Shown: in pieces, positions 24,594 to 33,465 of the stretch
Numbering within the stretch: the first letter of the stretch is position 1
Layout of the letters: each line of letters starts with the position of its first letter
Assembly (NCBI GenBank): GCA_041394405.1
Contig: JAWKIF010000011.1
Span: 232,835 to 296,834, forward strand
Length of the DNA stretch: 64,000 nt
Source: Microthrix sp041394405
Lineage (GTDB): Bacteria > Actinomycetota > Acidimicrobiia > Acidimicrobiales > Microtrichaceae
Direction of reading: 5' to 3'
Notes under the pieces: generated by a model
Told to the model about the DNA's origin: nothing
Database searches by the model: none
What the model saw: the letters and a program-made list of their open reading frames with translations, nothing else
Translations under genes and position numbers: made by a program

Positions 24594-25763
24594 CTACTTC
24601 TTGGCGGTCGGGAGCCCCAGGCGCACCTCGGGTGCGGCGGTGTCGGGCCAGCGTGATCGGCTGTTCTGTGCCAGACGCCGCATGAGGGCGATGGCCCCGG
24701 GGTCGGAGTCGCCGGGGCGCGACTCGATGGAGCCGTCGGCGATCATGCGGGAGATGATCTCTCTGCCCAGCTCGGTGCGGACGATGGTGAGCGTCCAGTC
24801 GGCGTTCTCGCCGATGCCTCCGCAGCTGATGTCGGCGTGCTCGGCGGCGAAATCGGGGCAGTGGGTGCAGCCCTCACGGGTCCAAGCGTGGCACTCCTTG
24901 AGGGGGATCTCCCGATAGCTGCCATCGTCGGTCCAGATCTGGAAGACGCCCTTGATGTTCATCTTGGTGATGCGCTCGCGTGAGAGACCGTACTTGGGCC
25001 AGAACAGCTCCTCGAAGATGGCGTCGTCGAAGGTCTTGGAGCACAACAGGCCCAGGTTGAACACGATGGGCTTTCCGATCTTGCCCACCTTGCGGCTCCA
25101 CATCACCGGCGGCACCGAGCTTTGGCAGCTCATGCCCACCAGGGCCAGGCGCTTGTGACCGGCCTCCAGCGCCTCATCGATGGCCAGGGTGTTGGCGGAG
25201 TAGGTGTAGCGGCTGCCCGCAGCGGCCAGGACCTCGTCCCGGTTGGCGGCCACCGCCGGCTTGGCAACCCACGAGTTGGCGTCGCTCTCCAGGTTGCTGA
25301 CGAGCGCCGCGTCGATGTAGTCGTGCTCCAGCGCCCACAACAGGATGGCCGAGACCAGGCCACCGTCCTGGCCCATCTGATGCACCGTGTCGTCGGAGGC
25401 ACGGGTGAGGCAGATGTCGGAGTAGATGCCTGCCACCTCGTCGTCGGTGCGATCCCGGTCGAAGAGATGCTCGTTGGCCTGGGGCTCCCACGCCCGAAAC
25501 CGGGGGCAAGCCCTGGTGCACGACGTGCAGCCCTTCTGGCCGTGGCCACAGTCGTCGGGCCCCAACTCGTCCTCCAGGTGGAACGGTGTGTAGCCCCCCT
25601 GCTCGTGGTGGTAGCCGATGACGTCGTGTGGGCACGCGATCACGCAACCGGCGCAGCCGGTGCACAACTCGGCGTCGATGACCTCTGCCTTCAACTGGGC
25701 CCACTGGTGGGTCCAACGGGGCGCTTTCGCCGGGGCCGGGGCAGAGGAGTCCGTGGCAACCAT
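24594..25763 (-). CDS. Coenzyme F420 hydrogenase/dehydrogenase beta-subunit family (FrhB-like) protein
   Basis: 389 residues. N-terminal 2x[4Fe-4S] ferredoxin part: Cys at 34, 37, 40 and 44 (CTGCAGCVIACP) and at 72, 79, 82 and 86 (CxxCxxxCP form). Then an FrhB-like flavin/F420-binding domain: MGQDGGLVSAILLWALE, SRYTYSAN, GMSCQ and YGLSRERI. FrhB-type proteins pass electrons between F420 and a partner via FAD. No hydrogenase subunits are adjacent, so it may reduce or use F420H2 with another partner. ATG at 25763; the longer upstream frame is rejected on composition. Divergent from the LCP gene. Confidence 0.87.
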   Translation of the reverse strand: MVATDSSAPAPAKAPRWTHQWAQLKAEVIDAELCTGCAGCVIACPHDVIGYHHEQGGYTPFHLEDELGPDDCGHGQKGCTSCTRACPRFRAWEPQANEHLFDRDRTDDEVAGIYSDICLTRASDDTVHQMGQDGGLVSAILLWALEHDYIDAALVSNLESDANSWVAKPAVAANRDEVLAAAGSRYTYSANTLAIDEALEAGHKRLALVGMSCQSSVPPVMWSRKVGKIGKPIVFNLGLLCSKTFDDAIFEELFWPKYGLSRERITKMNIKGVFQIWTDDGSYREIPLKECHAWTREGCTHCPDFAAEHADISCGGIGENADWTLTIVRTELGREIISRMIADGSIESRPGDSDPGAIALMRRLAQNSRSRWPDTAAPEVRLGLPTAKK

Positions 25764-25894
25764 GGGGCCGGAGGTTACTGCCACCGGTTGGGCCCGCCCC
25801 ACCGATAGCCTTGCCGGTACCCAGAGCGGTGGCGTGGTCAAGAGATGATCGCCGAGGTTCATGCTCGGCCCTGTCCCCCGGAGTGCATGCGCAC

Positions 25895-27403
25895 ATGTCG
25901 AGGACCCCCAGCAGGTCAGCACAGCGACGCGGCCGCCGGTTGGTCGTCGCGGGCGGCATGACGCTGAGCCTGGCGTTGGTGGCGGTCGCAGCGGGCACCT
26001 GGGCCTGGAACCGATACGCCAACGTCGAACGGGTCGACGTCGATCTGGCGGCCGTGTCCAAGGAGGGCCCCAGCAACTACCTGGTGGTGGGGTCAGATAC
26101 GCGGGCGGGCATCGAGGCGGACGCAGCCGGTTCGGGCGCCTTCCTCGATGGGGTCGAGGGTGAGGCCGGGCACCGCTCCGACACGCTCATGGTGGTGCGG
26201 GTGGACCCCTCCAAGAAGCAGGCATCGCTGTTGTCGGTGCCGCGCGACCTGTGGGTGCAGATCGACGGTGAGGGGCACCGCATCAACGCGGCGTACAACG
26301 ATGGGCCCCAGGCGGTCATCGACGCGGTGCAGGAGAACCTCGACATCCCGGTGCATCACTACGTAGAGGTTGACTTCGTGGCCTTTCAACGGCTGGTGGA
26401 GGCGGTCGACGGCGTGCCGCTGTACATCAACCGCCCGGTCCGGGACCGAAACTCGGGCCTGAACATCGAGGCCACCGGCTGCATCACGGTCGACCCCTAT
26501 CAGGCGCTGGCCTTTTCGCGTTCCCGGCACCTCGAATACCAGGAGCCCGACGGCACCTGGCGCACCGACCCCACGGGCGACCTCGGCCGCGTCACCCGCC
26601 AGCAGATCTTCATTCGACGGGCCATGGCCCAGGTGTCGACGCTGGGCCTGGGCGACGTGGGGGCCTTCGACACGTTGGGATCCACGCTGACCGAGAGCGT
26701 CACCCTCGACCAAGACCTCTCCCTGCGCACGGTGGCGGCGCTGGCCAGGCGCTTCAAGGACTTCACCCCCGACGATCTGGCCACGTCGGTGGTTCCCACC
26801 ACCGACGAGACCATGCCCTCGGGCGCCCAGGTGCAGATGCTGGACGAGGCGGCCGCCCCGAGCGTGTTGGCTCCGTTCCGGGGCACGGCGCCGCAGACGG
26901 GGGGGTCGCCGGAGGGCGTGTCACCCAAGGACGTGTCCTTCGAGCTGCTGAACGGCACCGGGCGCGACGGGTTCGCCACGGCGTTGTCCGACGAGTTCGC
27001 CCGATTTGGGTTTGTGCCGACGGGCGTGGGCAATCCGCCCGGCGGCACCACCGACGCCTCCGAGATTCATTTTCCGGAGGGCGCCCGGCCGGCGGCCGAG
27101 CTGGCGGCGGGCTACTTCACCACCCCGGTCGACCTGGTTGAGGATTCCGCCGTGGCCGATGGGTCCATCCAGCTCATCATCGGAACCGACTTCGACCGCT
27201 TCGACCGCCCGGCTGCGGGCGGCGCCGCCGCGGACACCACCGCAGCGTCCGGCGATGGGGCGTCCAGCACCGCGCAGCCGGAGGCCACCGAGGTTGGCGG
27301 CGCCGATGCGCCGTCGACGACGGCCCAGCCGCCGCCTGCCGAACCGCAAGAGCCGGTTGGCGTGGCCGTCGGCGACCCGCCTCCCGGGGTGTCCTGCCCG
27401 TAG
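25895..27403 (+). CDS. LytR-CpsA-Psr (LCP) family cell-wall glycopolymer ligase
   Basis: 502 residues. Short cytoplasmic basic segment, one transmembrane helix (about 18-38), LCP domain (about 60-270) with SNYLVVGSDTR, RSDTLMVVRVDP and SVPRDLWV, and conserved Arg in AFSRSRHLEY. A LytR_C domain (about 345-420; VSFELLNGTGRDGFA) and a Thr/Ala/Pro-rich tail follow. LCP enzymes transfer polyprenyl-linked polymers onto peptidoglycan (arabinogalactan ligase Lcp1 in mycobacteria). ATG 25895 chosen, with GGAG 11 bases upstream. Fits the envelope genes located 4-18 kb further on. Confidence 0.92.
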   Translation: MSRTPSRSAQRRGRRLVVAGGMTLSLALVAVAAGTWAWNRYANVERVDVDLAAVSKEGPSNYLVVGSDTRAGIEADAAGSGAFLDGVEGEAGHRSDTLMVVRVDPSKKQASLLSVPRDLWVQIDGEGHRINAAYNDGPQAVIDAVQENLDIPVHHYVEVDFVAFQRLVEAVDGVPLYINRPVRDRNSGLNIEATGCITVDPYQALAFSRSRHLEYQEPDGTWRTDPTGDLGRVTRQQIFIRRAMAQVSTLGLGDVGAFDTLGSTLTESVTLDQDLSLRTVAALARRFKDFTPDDLATSVVPTTDETMPSGAQVQMLDEAAAPSVLAPFRGTAPQTGGSPEGVSPKDVSFELLNGTGRDGFATALSDEFARFGFVPTGVGNPPGGTTDASEIHFPEGARPAAELAAGYFTTPVDLVEDSAVADGSIQLIIGTDFDRFDRPAAGGAAADTTAASGDGASSTAQPEATEVGGADAPSTTAQPPPAEPQEPVGVAVGDPPPGVSCP

Positions 27404-27498
27404 GACGACGATTCGGGCGGCCGCGTCCAGCGGTGTTGCCTGTGCCACCTGGTGGTCTCGGCGGGTTCGTTCAGGTGGGGAGGGGCAACTCGAAGCGC

Positions 27499-28035
27499 TC
27501 AGGTGGCGGGCGAACCTGCGAACGCCACCGGGTCGCCGGGCCGGGGGATGCTGGGGGCCGACCACGACATGGCCGTCGCCAGGCGGTGGGCCACCTCGCG
27601 CCATTCCTCGGGCTGCCAACCCTCTGACCGCCCGACGATGTTGCGGTCGTTGTCGATGTGCAGCAGCGCCGGCAGCTCCTTCAGCTCGGCCGCCTTGGCC
27701 AGCTCGCGCTTGGGGTCGGCATAGGTCAGCAGCCGGTCCGCCCAGGGGCCGAGGAACGCCCGGGTGTCGTACTCGTCCGCCGTCGCCACGAAGGCCACCC
27801 GGCAGTCGGCGCCAAAGAACTGGGTCAGCAGCTCGCCGGCGGTCTCCAGGAGCCACGAGCTTTCCACCGTGTAGGGGTCGACCACCACGACCACCAGGTG
27901 GAACATGACCACCTGGTCGGAGAGCGGCAACGGCTTGCCTTGGAGGGGGTGTAGTTCCAGGTCGGGAGGGAGCTGATCCACGGCGACGAAATCTAGTCCG
28001 CCAACGTCCGGTGCCGCCCCTTCGGTGGTGCTCAC
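27499..28035 (-). CDS. Thioredoxin-fold-like protein without CXXC, unknown function
   Basis: 178 residues starting at GTG 28035. The end of the domain, LPALLHIDNDRNIVG then GWQPEEW, has the cis-Pro strand-turn seen in thioredoxin-like proteins, and VVVVVDPYTVESSWLLET could be the first strand-helix, but no CXXC is present. A catalytic thiol role is therefore unlikely. It is divergent from, and only 22 bases away from, an IF-2B-like gene. Codon use is as in neighbours. Confidence 0.6.
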   Translation of the reverse strand: MSTTEGAAPDVGGLDFVAVDQLPPDLELHPLQGKPLPLSDQVVMFHLVVVVVDPYTVESSWLLETAGELLTQFFGADCRVAFVATADEYDTRAFLGPWADRLLTYADPKRELAKAAELKELPALLHIDNDRNIVGRSEGWQPEEWREVAHRLATAMSWSAPSIPRPGDPVAFAGSPAT

Positions 28036-28057
28036 CGTGGATGGAGGCCGTTGTAGG

Positions 28058-28930
28058 TTGGGCGCCTTGCACCCCATCGAACACCTCCGATTCGTCGCCC
28101 GCGCGGGCGGCATCCCGGCGTCGATGCTGGTGGAGGAGACCGCCGAGGTGGTGGTGGGCCTCTCGCGCTGGGGGCATCCCGACCCGGCGGAGTTGCTCAC
28201 CGCGTGTCGCCGGGTGCTCAGCCAGCACCCCGTCGACGGTCCGTTGTGGTGGATGTCGGCGCGGGTGCTGACCGCCACCGACGTGCGCGTTGAGGTGGCC
28301 GAGCTGCTGGACGAACTGGCCGGCGACCGCACGCCCGTCGAGCTGGAGGCCGCCCTTCCCCACGGCGCTACCGTCACCGTGGTGGGCTGGTGCCCACAGG
28401 TGGCCGTGGGCCTGATCCGGCGGGGCGACCTCACGGTCCAGGTGGTGGATGCGATGGGAGAGGGCCACCAGGTGGCACAGCAACTGGCCCAACGCGGGGT
28501 GGACACCTACGAGGTACCCCCGGAGGCGGTTGCCGGTGCGGTCCGGCGCAGCGAGGTGGTGCTGGTGGAGGCGGCCATGGCCGGCCCGGACGAGGCGCTG
28601 TGCGTGACGGGCACCCTGCCCACCGCCGCCGTGGCGCGTCATCTCGGCGTGCCGGTGTGGCTGGCGGCGGGGATCGGGTACCGCCTGCCGCAGGCGCTGT
28701 ACGACACCGCCAGCGCGCGGTGGCGCGCCCGGCGGGGTGGCGGCGGCGACGGGTTGCGTCTGGCCGGTCCCGAGCCCAGTGCGCTCGAGCCCCTGGGCGT
28801 GGCACTGGTGGATCGGGTGTTGTGCGAGGTCGGGCTGCTGGACGCTCCTCCCATCCCCGGCGCTCCCAACTTCCCTCGTGCCCCCGAGCTGGAGCGTCTC
28901 GGGGTGGTGTCCGACGACCCCACCTCGTAG
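28058..28930 (+). CDS. eIF-2B alpha/beta/delta-like protein, unknown role
   Basis: About 290 residues. The start is uncertain: TTG 28058 has GGAGG ten bases upstream; TTG 28067 and GTG 28037 are alternatives. The C-terminal half reads like the IF-2B Rossmann domain: VVDAMGEGHQVAQQLAQRG, then SEVVLVEAAMAGPDEAL and GTLPTAAVARHLGVPVWLA, which match the family pattern of nucleotide-sugar-like binding followed by a VPV strand. Bacterial relatives include methylthioribose-1-phosphate and ribose-1,5-bisphosphate isomerases, but the catalytic Cys/Asp cannot be assigned, so enzyme activity is open. Confidence 0.6.
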   Translation: MGALHPIEHLRFVARAGGIPASMLVEETAEVVVGLSRWGHPDPAELLTACRRVLSQHPVDGPLWWMSARVLTATDVRVEVAELLDELAGDRTPVELEAALPHGATVTVVGWCPQVAVGLIRRGDLTVQVVDAMGEGHQVAQQLAQRGVDTYEVPPEAVAGAVRRSEVVLVEAAMAGPDEALCVTGTLPTAAVARHLGVPVWLAAGIGYRLPQALYDTASARWRARRGGGGDGLRLAGPEPSALEPLGVALVDRVLCEVGLLDAPPIPGAPNFPRAPELERLGVVSDDPTS

Positions 28931-29038
28931 GCCAACCGTCTTGCGACTTGCGACCCCGCTAGCCACGGCCGCCTCACAGGCCACACTGGTGGGGCGACCA
29001 GCGCAGTTTCCGAGACCGACCGACCCCAGGGGGGACAC

Positions 29039-29509
29039 ATGGCCAGCAACCGCCGTGACCAGATCCGCATGACCGATGACGAACAGGCCGAGTTCCTCGG
29101 CGGGCGCCGCACGTTGCAGGTGGCCACACACGGGCCGAACGGCACGATCCATCTGGTGGCTATGTGGTACGGGTTCGTGGGCGACGAGATCGCCTTCGAG
29201 ACCTTTGCCCGCAGCCAGAAGGTTGCCAACCTCCGCCGCAATCCCAACATCACGGTGCTGGCCGAGGACGGCGACAGCTACGAGACGCTGCGGGGAGTGC
29301 AGATCGTCGGGCAGGCCGAGCTGGTCGAGGAGGGCGACCCCCGGGTGGTGGACATCGCCGAGTCGGTCGTGAACCGCTACATCGAGACGTCCAGTGCGGA
29401 CGAGGCGCGGGCCGTGGCCGAGACCATGGCCAGGAAACGTGCGGCGGTGATCGTCCACGCCGACAAGACCGTCACCTGGGACCATCACAAGCTTGCCGGC
29501 GCCTACTGA
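29039..29509 (+). CDS. PPOX-class (FMN/F420-binding split barrel) oxidoreductase
   Basis: 156-residue split-barrel flavoprotein of the pyridoxamine-phosphate-oxidase-like family; actinobacterial members often use F420H2. Typical strands: RRTLQVATHGPNGTIHLVAMWYG, quoted in short as LQVATHGPNG and HLVAMWYGF, FETFARSQKVANLRRNP (phosphate-binding Arg/Lys) and GQAELVEEGD. A GGGGGGA stretch lies seven bases before the ATG. Stand-alone gene. Cofactor (FMN or F420) cannot be settled from sequence alone. Confidence 0.8.
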   Translation: MASNRRDQIRMTDDEQAEFLGGRRTLQVATHGPNGTIHLVAMWYGFVGDEIAFETFARSQKVANLRRNPNITVLAEDGDSYETLRGVQIVGQAELVEEGDPRVVDIAESVVNRYIETSSADEARAVAETMARKRAAVIVHADKTVTWDHHKLAGAY

Positions 29510-29533
29510 CACGGGCGGCCTCGGCGCCCTGGC

Positions 29534-30352
29534 TCACTCGCCGGGGAACTCTCGCTCGAGCACGCGGGCCACGCCCCCCTCGTCGTTGGTGCCCGTCACC
29601 TCGTCGGCCATCCTGCGGACGTGGGGCGCAGCGTTGCCCATGGCGACGCCCCGCCCGGCCCACGCCAGCATCTGCTCGTCGTTCACCTGATCGCCGAAGG
29701 CGATCACGTCCTCGGCGGCGACACCCCAGTCGGTGGCCAGCGTGGCCAGCGTGGCCGCCTTGTGTACGCCCGGCGCGGCAATCTCGATCAGGGCGTCGTT
29801 GCCGGAGTGTGACACCTCGGCGGCGTCGCCCACGAGCGCCCGGATGCGCTCGAAACGTCGCGGGTCGAAGCGTTCCGCCCTGGCGAGCAACTTGGTGAGG
29901 GGGCGGTCCAGCAGCGCCTCGATGGGCGCCACCTCCACCCCGTCGTCGCTGAGCAGCGTCGCAAAGTTTGGGGTGCGGGCGTAGTCCAGCGGGCGTTCCA
30001 CCGCCCACCCCAGCTCGGGGTCGTCCTCGGCCAGTTGGGCAACCAGCGACGTGATGAGATCCAGCTCCAGCGGATGGCTGGCCAGCACCTCGTTGGTTGC
30101 GGGGTGCCACACGACAGCCCCGTTCTGGGCGATCATCACCTCGTCGTCGCCCAACCGCTCGACCACCGAGGTCAGCCAGCGCACGGGCCTGCCGGTGACC
30201 ACCACAAAGCGTGCACCGGCGGCGCGCACCCGCTCGACGGCCGCCACGGTTCGATCCGTGACAAGCCGGTCCGAGGTGAGCAGGGTGCCGTCCAGGTCCG
30301 AGGCCACCACGCCCCAGCCGGATGGCCGCTGCCTGGATTGAACGGATGTCAT
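29534..30352 (-). CDS. HAD-superfamily phosphatase, Cof/type IIB
   Basis: 272 residues. Motif I DLDGTLLTSDR at about 19-29 (nucleophile Asp19), motif II VVTGRP, and motif IV FGDQVNDEQML near 215; the large insert between motifs II and III is the alpha/beta IIB cap. Cof-type enzymes dephosphorylate sugar phosphates or pyridoxal phosphate. ATG 30352 follows the GTG at 30370, which is a possible earlier start. Divergent from the LysM-NlpC/P60 gene. Confidence 0.9.
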   Translation of the reverse strand: MTSVQSRQRPSGWGVVASDLDGTLLTSDRLVTDRTVAAVERVRAAGARFVVVTGRPVRWLTSVVERLGDDEVMIAQNGAVVWHPATNEVLASHPLELDLITSLVAQLAEDDPELGWAVERPLDYARTPNFATLLSDDGVEVAPIEALLDRPLTKLLARAERFDPRRFERIRALVGDAAEVSHSGNDALIEIAAPGVHKAATLATLATDWGVAAEDVIAFGDQVNDEQMLAWAGRGVAMGNAAPHVRRMADEVTGTNDEGGVARVLEREFPGE

Positions 30353-30435
30353 TTGGTTCGGGCGGCCCACGTGTTCCTTTGAGTTGTGCCCGAAGTTCCC
30401 ATGGAGTCCCGGCGCATCTCTCCGAAGGACATGCT

Positions 30436-31095
30436 ATGCGGGAACACACACTCAACTCGAAGACACGACGGGCGGCGGCGGCCTTTGTCGTGCTGCTCAT
30501 GCTCACCACCGGCTGCCGGGAGGTGGCGCCCTCCACGCGCACCTACACGGTCCAAGCGGGCGACAGCTTTTACCGTATCGCCTCCAAGACCGGTACCGAC
30601 CCGGTTGAGCTGGCGACGCTGAACGGCATGACGCTGAAGAGCTACATCTTCCCCGGGGACGTGCTGAAGCTTCCATCGGGTGCCACGGGAGGCACGACCA
30701 GCGCCCCGCCCACCACCAAGCCCCCGGCGCCGCCGGCATCGTCCTCGTTCGCCCGCCGAATGACCGACGTGGCGCTTGCCCAGGTGGGCAGCCCCTACGT
30801 GTGGGGCGCTTCGGGCCCCAACAGCTTCGACTGCTCGGGCCTCATCGTGTACGCCTACAAGCAGGCGGGCCGGCCCATCCCCCGGTACGCCTCGTGGATG
30901 ATGGCCGAGCGGGTCACGCGGGTCTCCAAGAGCAACATGGCGGTGGGCGACCTCGTCTTCTTCTACTCGCCGGTCAGCCACGTGGGCATCTACCTGGGCA
31001 ACGACAAGTTTGTCCATGCGGCCAACAGCCGCACCGGCGTGGTCGTCTCCCGGCTGTCGACCTACCGGGCACCCTGGTTCGCCGGGCGCCTGTAG
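30436..31095 (+). CDS. LysM-NlpC/P60 lipoprotein, peptidoglycan endopeptidase (copy 1)
   Basis: 219 residues. Lipoprotein signal with lipobox LTTGC (Cys about 27), one LysM domain for glycan binding (about 37-80; YTVQAGDSFYRIASKTG), Pro/Thr-rich linker, then an NlpC/P60 cysteine peptidase domain with catalytic Cys in NSFDCSGLIV (about 132) and His in SHVGIYLG. Expected to cut gamma-D-Glu-meso-Dap bonds in stem peptides. AAGGA lies eight bases before the ATG. Followed by a hairpin and a tandem paralogue that shares the end RAPWFAGRL. Confidence 0.92.
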   Translation: MREHTLNSKTRRAAAAFVVLLMLTTGCREVAPSTRTYTVQAGDSFYRIASKTGTDPVELATLNGMTLKSYIFPGDVLKLPSGATGGTTSAPPTTKPPAPPASSSFARRMTDVALAQVGSPYVWGASGPNSFDCSGLIVYAYKQAGRPIPRYASWMMAERVTRVSKSNMAVGDLVFFYSPVSHVGIYLGNDKFVHAANSRTGVVVSRLSTYRAPWFAGRL

Positions 31096-31156
31096 GACGC
31101 CCTGCCACGCCCCATCACCGATCCACCAACTGCGGACCCAACGTCCGACTCCACCC

Positions 31157-31193
31157 CGGCGATGCCCGGCCCGCAGAGGGTCGGGCATCGCCG
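31157..31193. terminator. Hairpin terminator between tandem NlpC/P60 genes
   Basis: CGGCGATGCCCG (31157-31168) and CGGGCATCGCCG (31182-31193) form a perfect 12-bp stem with a 13-base loop. Only short T-run after it (CGTTTCG). It probably separates the two paralogues into different transcripts. Confidence 0.75.
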
Positions 31194-31319
31194 CGTTTCG
31201 GGGAGGGTGGGCGCGTGCCGCGTCCCGGTCGAACGTGGTGCAGGCGGCCCACCGTCGGCAGCGAGAGTCCCTCCGTGAGCCCTATTGAGGGGGGCGCGCC
31301 TCCCGCCGACGGCTCGACT

Positions 31320-32069
31320 ATGGCGGAATTCACACACAACACAGACGCACACACCACGGACGCATACGACACAGGAACGACGGGCACAGGAGCGGTGGGG
31401 CATCGCACGTCGGCGATCGCTCACCGGCCTCGTTGGGGCGGCCGGGTTCGGGGGATGGCCCTGGCGCTCACGGCGCTGGTCACGCTGGCGGCGGGGTGCG
31501 GCACCGCCCCCTCCAGCCGCACCTACACCGTGCGCTCGGGCGACAGCTTCTACGGGATTGCCTCCAAGACCGGCACCGATCCCCACAAGCTGGCTGCCTA
31601 CAACGGCATGACCATCAGGAGCTACATCTTCCCGGGGGACGTGCTGAAGGTGCCCGGCGGCTCCACGTCGGGCACCAGGCCCAAGGCGCCGGTGACCCGA
31701 CCCAAGGCCCCGTCCACCTCGTTCGGCCAACGGCTGGCCAACGAGGGCATGAAACACGTCGGCAAGCGCTACGTGTACGGGACCGCAGGTCCGAACACCT
31801 TCGACTGCTCCGGCCAGGTCGTGTACGCCTACAAGAAGGCCGGGCGCTCCATTCCCCGCTACTCCTCGTCCATGATGGCGGCCAGGGCCACCCGGGTGTC
31901 CAAGTCCAAGATGCGCCCCGGCGACCTGGTGTTCATCTACTCGCCCGTGAGCCACGTGGGCATCTACATCGGCAACGGCAAGATGGTCCACGCCTCCAAC
32001 AGGGACACCGGCGTGAAGGTGTCGTCGCTGTCCAGCTACCGGGCCCCCTGGTTCGCCGGGCGCCTCTGA
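31320..32069 (+). CDS. LysM-NlpC/P60 lipoprotein, peptidoglycan endopeptidase (copy 2)
   Basis: 249 residues from ATG 31320 (GTG 31275 possible). A long hydrophilic His/Thr-rich N-terminal region (about 40 residues) precedes the hydrophobic segment and lipobox LAAGC (Cys about 60). LysM at about 66-110 (YTVRSGDSFYGIASKTG), linker with repeated TRPKAP, and an NlpC/P60 domain with catalytic Cys in NTFDCSGQVV (about 162). Closely similar to copy 1 throughout; differences concentrate in the N terminus and linker, indicating an old tandem duplication. Confidence 0.9.
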   Translation: MAEFTHNTDAHTTDAYDTGTTGTGAVGHRTSAIAHRPRWGGRVRGMALALTALVTLAAGCGTAPSSRTYTVRSGDSFYGIASKTGTDPHKLAAYNGMTIRSYIFPGDVLKVPGGSTSGTRPKAPVTRPKAPSTSFGQRLANEGMKHVGKRYVYGTAGPNTFDCSGQVVYAYKKAGRSIPRYSSSMMAARATRVSKSKMRPGDLVFIYSPVSHVGIYIGNGKMVHASNRDTGVKVSSLSSYRAPWFAGRL

Positions 32070-32096
32070 GGTCGGGCGGCGACGCCCGGGCGACGT

Positions 32097-32140
32097 CCGG
32101 TGAGGGTTGTCGGTGCCAGAGACCCCACAACCCTCACCGG
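32097..32140. terminator. Perfect 14-bp stem terminator shared by convergent genes
   Basis: CCGGTGAGGGTTGT (32097-32110) is the exact complement of ACAACCCTCACCGG (32127-32140), loop of 16 bases. The right arm includes the stop codon of the acyltransferase gene. Works for both strands in principle. Confidence 0.8.
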
Positions 32141-33465
32141 GTGTCGGTGGGGCGCCCCGAACGGGTGCTGCGCGGCAGCCAGCGGGGCGATCGGAACCTC
32201 TGGGTGGGCTGCTCCACCACGAACCAGCCGATGGCCCCGCACACCAGGCCGAGCCCGAACCCGACAGCAAGCGTGGCGGGAAACCACACATACCCCGGGC
32301 CCGTGCCCAGAAACTGGGGCAGACCGGGGGAGGGTTCGGCCAGCTCGGTCCCCAGCCGCGCGATCCAACTGTTGTGCCACAGGTACAGGCCATAGGAGAA
32401 GGCGCCGAGCCACACGCCCACTGCGGAGCCCAGCACCGCCCGGGTGGTGCCCCGGCCGCCGCTCCAGCTGAGGGGGAACACCAGCGCAAAGCCGATGAGG
32501 CCGTAGGCCAGCTGGCGGCGTTCCCAGAACCAGCCCCGGTAGCCCACGTTGAAGTCGGCCGGGCCCGCCACGTAGGCGTAGGCAATTAGCAGTGCGGCGG
32601 CGGCCAGCCACCACGGGCCCGCCGCACGGGCGCTTCGTTGGGCGGTTCGTGCGAACGCCGCCGCCCGCGGGCGCACGGCCTCGGCCAGGCCCTCGCCCGT
32701 GAAGCTGCGGGCGTGAAACACGGCCAACGCCATGCCGATGGCGAACAGGTCGATGTTGGTCGGCAGCCACAGAAACGACATGCCCCGCAGGGTGGAGTCC
32801 GCCCAGGTGACCTCGCCGATCGAGAGCAGGGCCCGGGCGAGGTAGCCCGACGCGAACAGCGCCCCCACCATGACCCACTCGGTGCGTGCCGGGACGGGGT
32901 CGCGGCGACGGCGCCGCAGCGCCCAGGAGATCAGGGGCACGACGGCATAGAAGCTGAGCTCCACCGAGAGCGACCAGCTCTGGCTGATGCCCGAGAACGC
33001 CTGGTTCGGGCTGAACACGTGGGTGAGCGTGGCCTGGCTCAGCACCTCCGCCGGCGAGTCGAAGCTGTTGAGGCCCAGCGCCCACAGGCCGAAGAGCGCA
33101 AACCAATAGGCCGGCAGCACCCGCAGCAACCGGCGCCACCAGAACGGCACGGCCTCGGGCACGGGGCGGCCATCGGCGTGGGCCCGGGCGAAGGGCCGGT
33201 AGATGACGAAGCCCGACAACACGAAGAACACGGCCACGCCCACGTCGGCCACCGAGGCCACCACGTCGTAGGGGGCCGACCGGTCGGCCCCGGACACGTT
33301 GGCCGCGTGATGCACCACGATGAGCGACGCGGCGACGCCCCGCAGGCCGTCCAGCCCCAGCAACCGAACGCAGTCGCGCTGGGCCGGGTCGCGGCCGGGC
33401 GTGGCCCCGCCCGTGGGGGGTGACGCGCCGGTGTCGGCGCCGTGGGTGGAAGCGCCGCCGCTCAT
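32134..33465 (-). CDS. OafA/YrhL-type membrane acyltransferase (acyltransferase family 3)
   Basis: 443-residue integral membrane O-acyltransferase with about ten transmembrane helices. Family marks: LDGLRGVAASLIVVHH near residue 38 (catalytic His), VFFVLSGFVIYRPF, RRLLRVLPAYW and SWSLSVELSFY. Such proteins acetylate sugars of surface polysaccharide or peptidoglycan. Its start overlaps the stop of the following gene upstream (ATGA, 33462-33465), so it is coupled to the GT-C-like gene. The same family forms the N-terminal third of the 1537-residue protein at 39458. Confidence 0.9.
   Translation of the reverse strand: MSGGASTHGADTGASPPTGGATPGRDPAQRDCVRLLGLDGLRGVAASLIVVHHAANVSGADRSAPYDVVASVADVGVAVFFVLSGFVIYRPFARAHADGRPVPEAVPFWWRRLLRVLPAYWFALFGLWALGLNSFDSPAEVLSQATLTHVFSPNQAFSGISQSWSLSVELSFYAVVPLISWALRRRRRDPVPARTEWVMVGALFASGYLARALLSIGEVTWADSTLRGMSFLWLPTNIDLFAIGMALAVFHARSFTGEGLAEAVRPRAAAFARTAQRSARAAGPWWLAAAALLIAYAYVAGPADFNVGYRGWFWERRQLAYGLIGFALVFPLSWSGGRGTTRAVLGSAVGVWLGAFSYGLYLWHNSWIARLGTELAEPSPGLPQFLGTGPGYVWFPATLAVGFGLGLVCGAIGWFVVEQPTQRFRSPRWLPRSTRSGRPTDTR

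Noticed and set aside
26921..29512. Minus-strand open frame of 863 codons
   Set aside because: Overlaps four real genes on both strands and shows no conserved sequence; produced by G+C bias at third positions.
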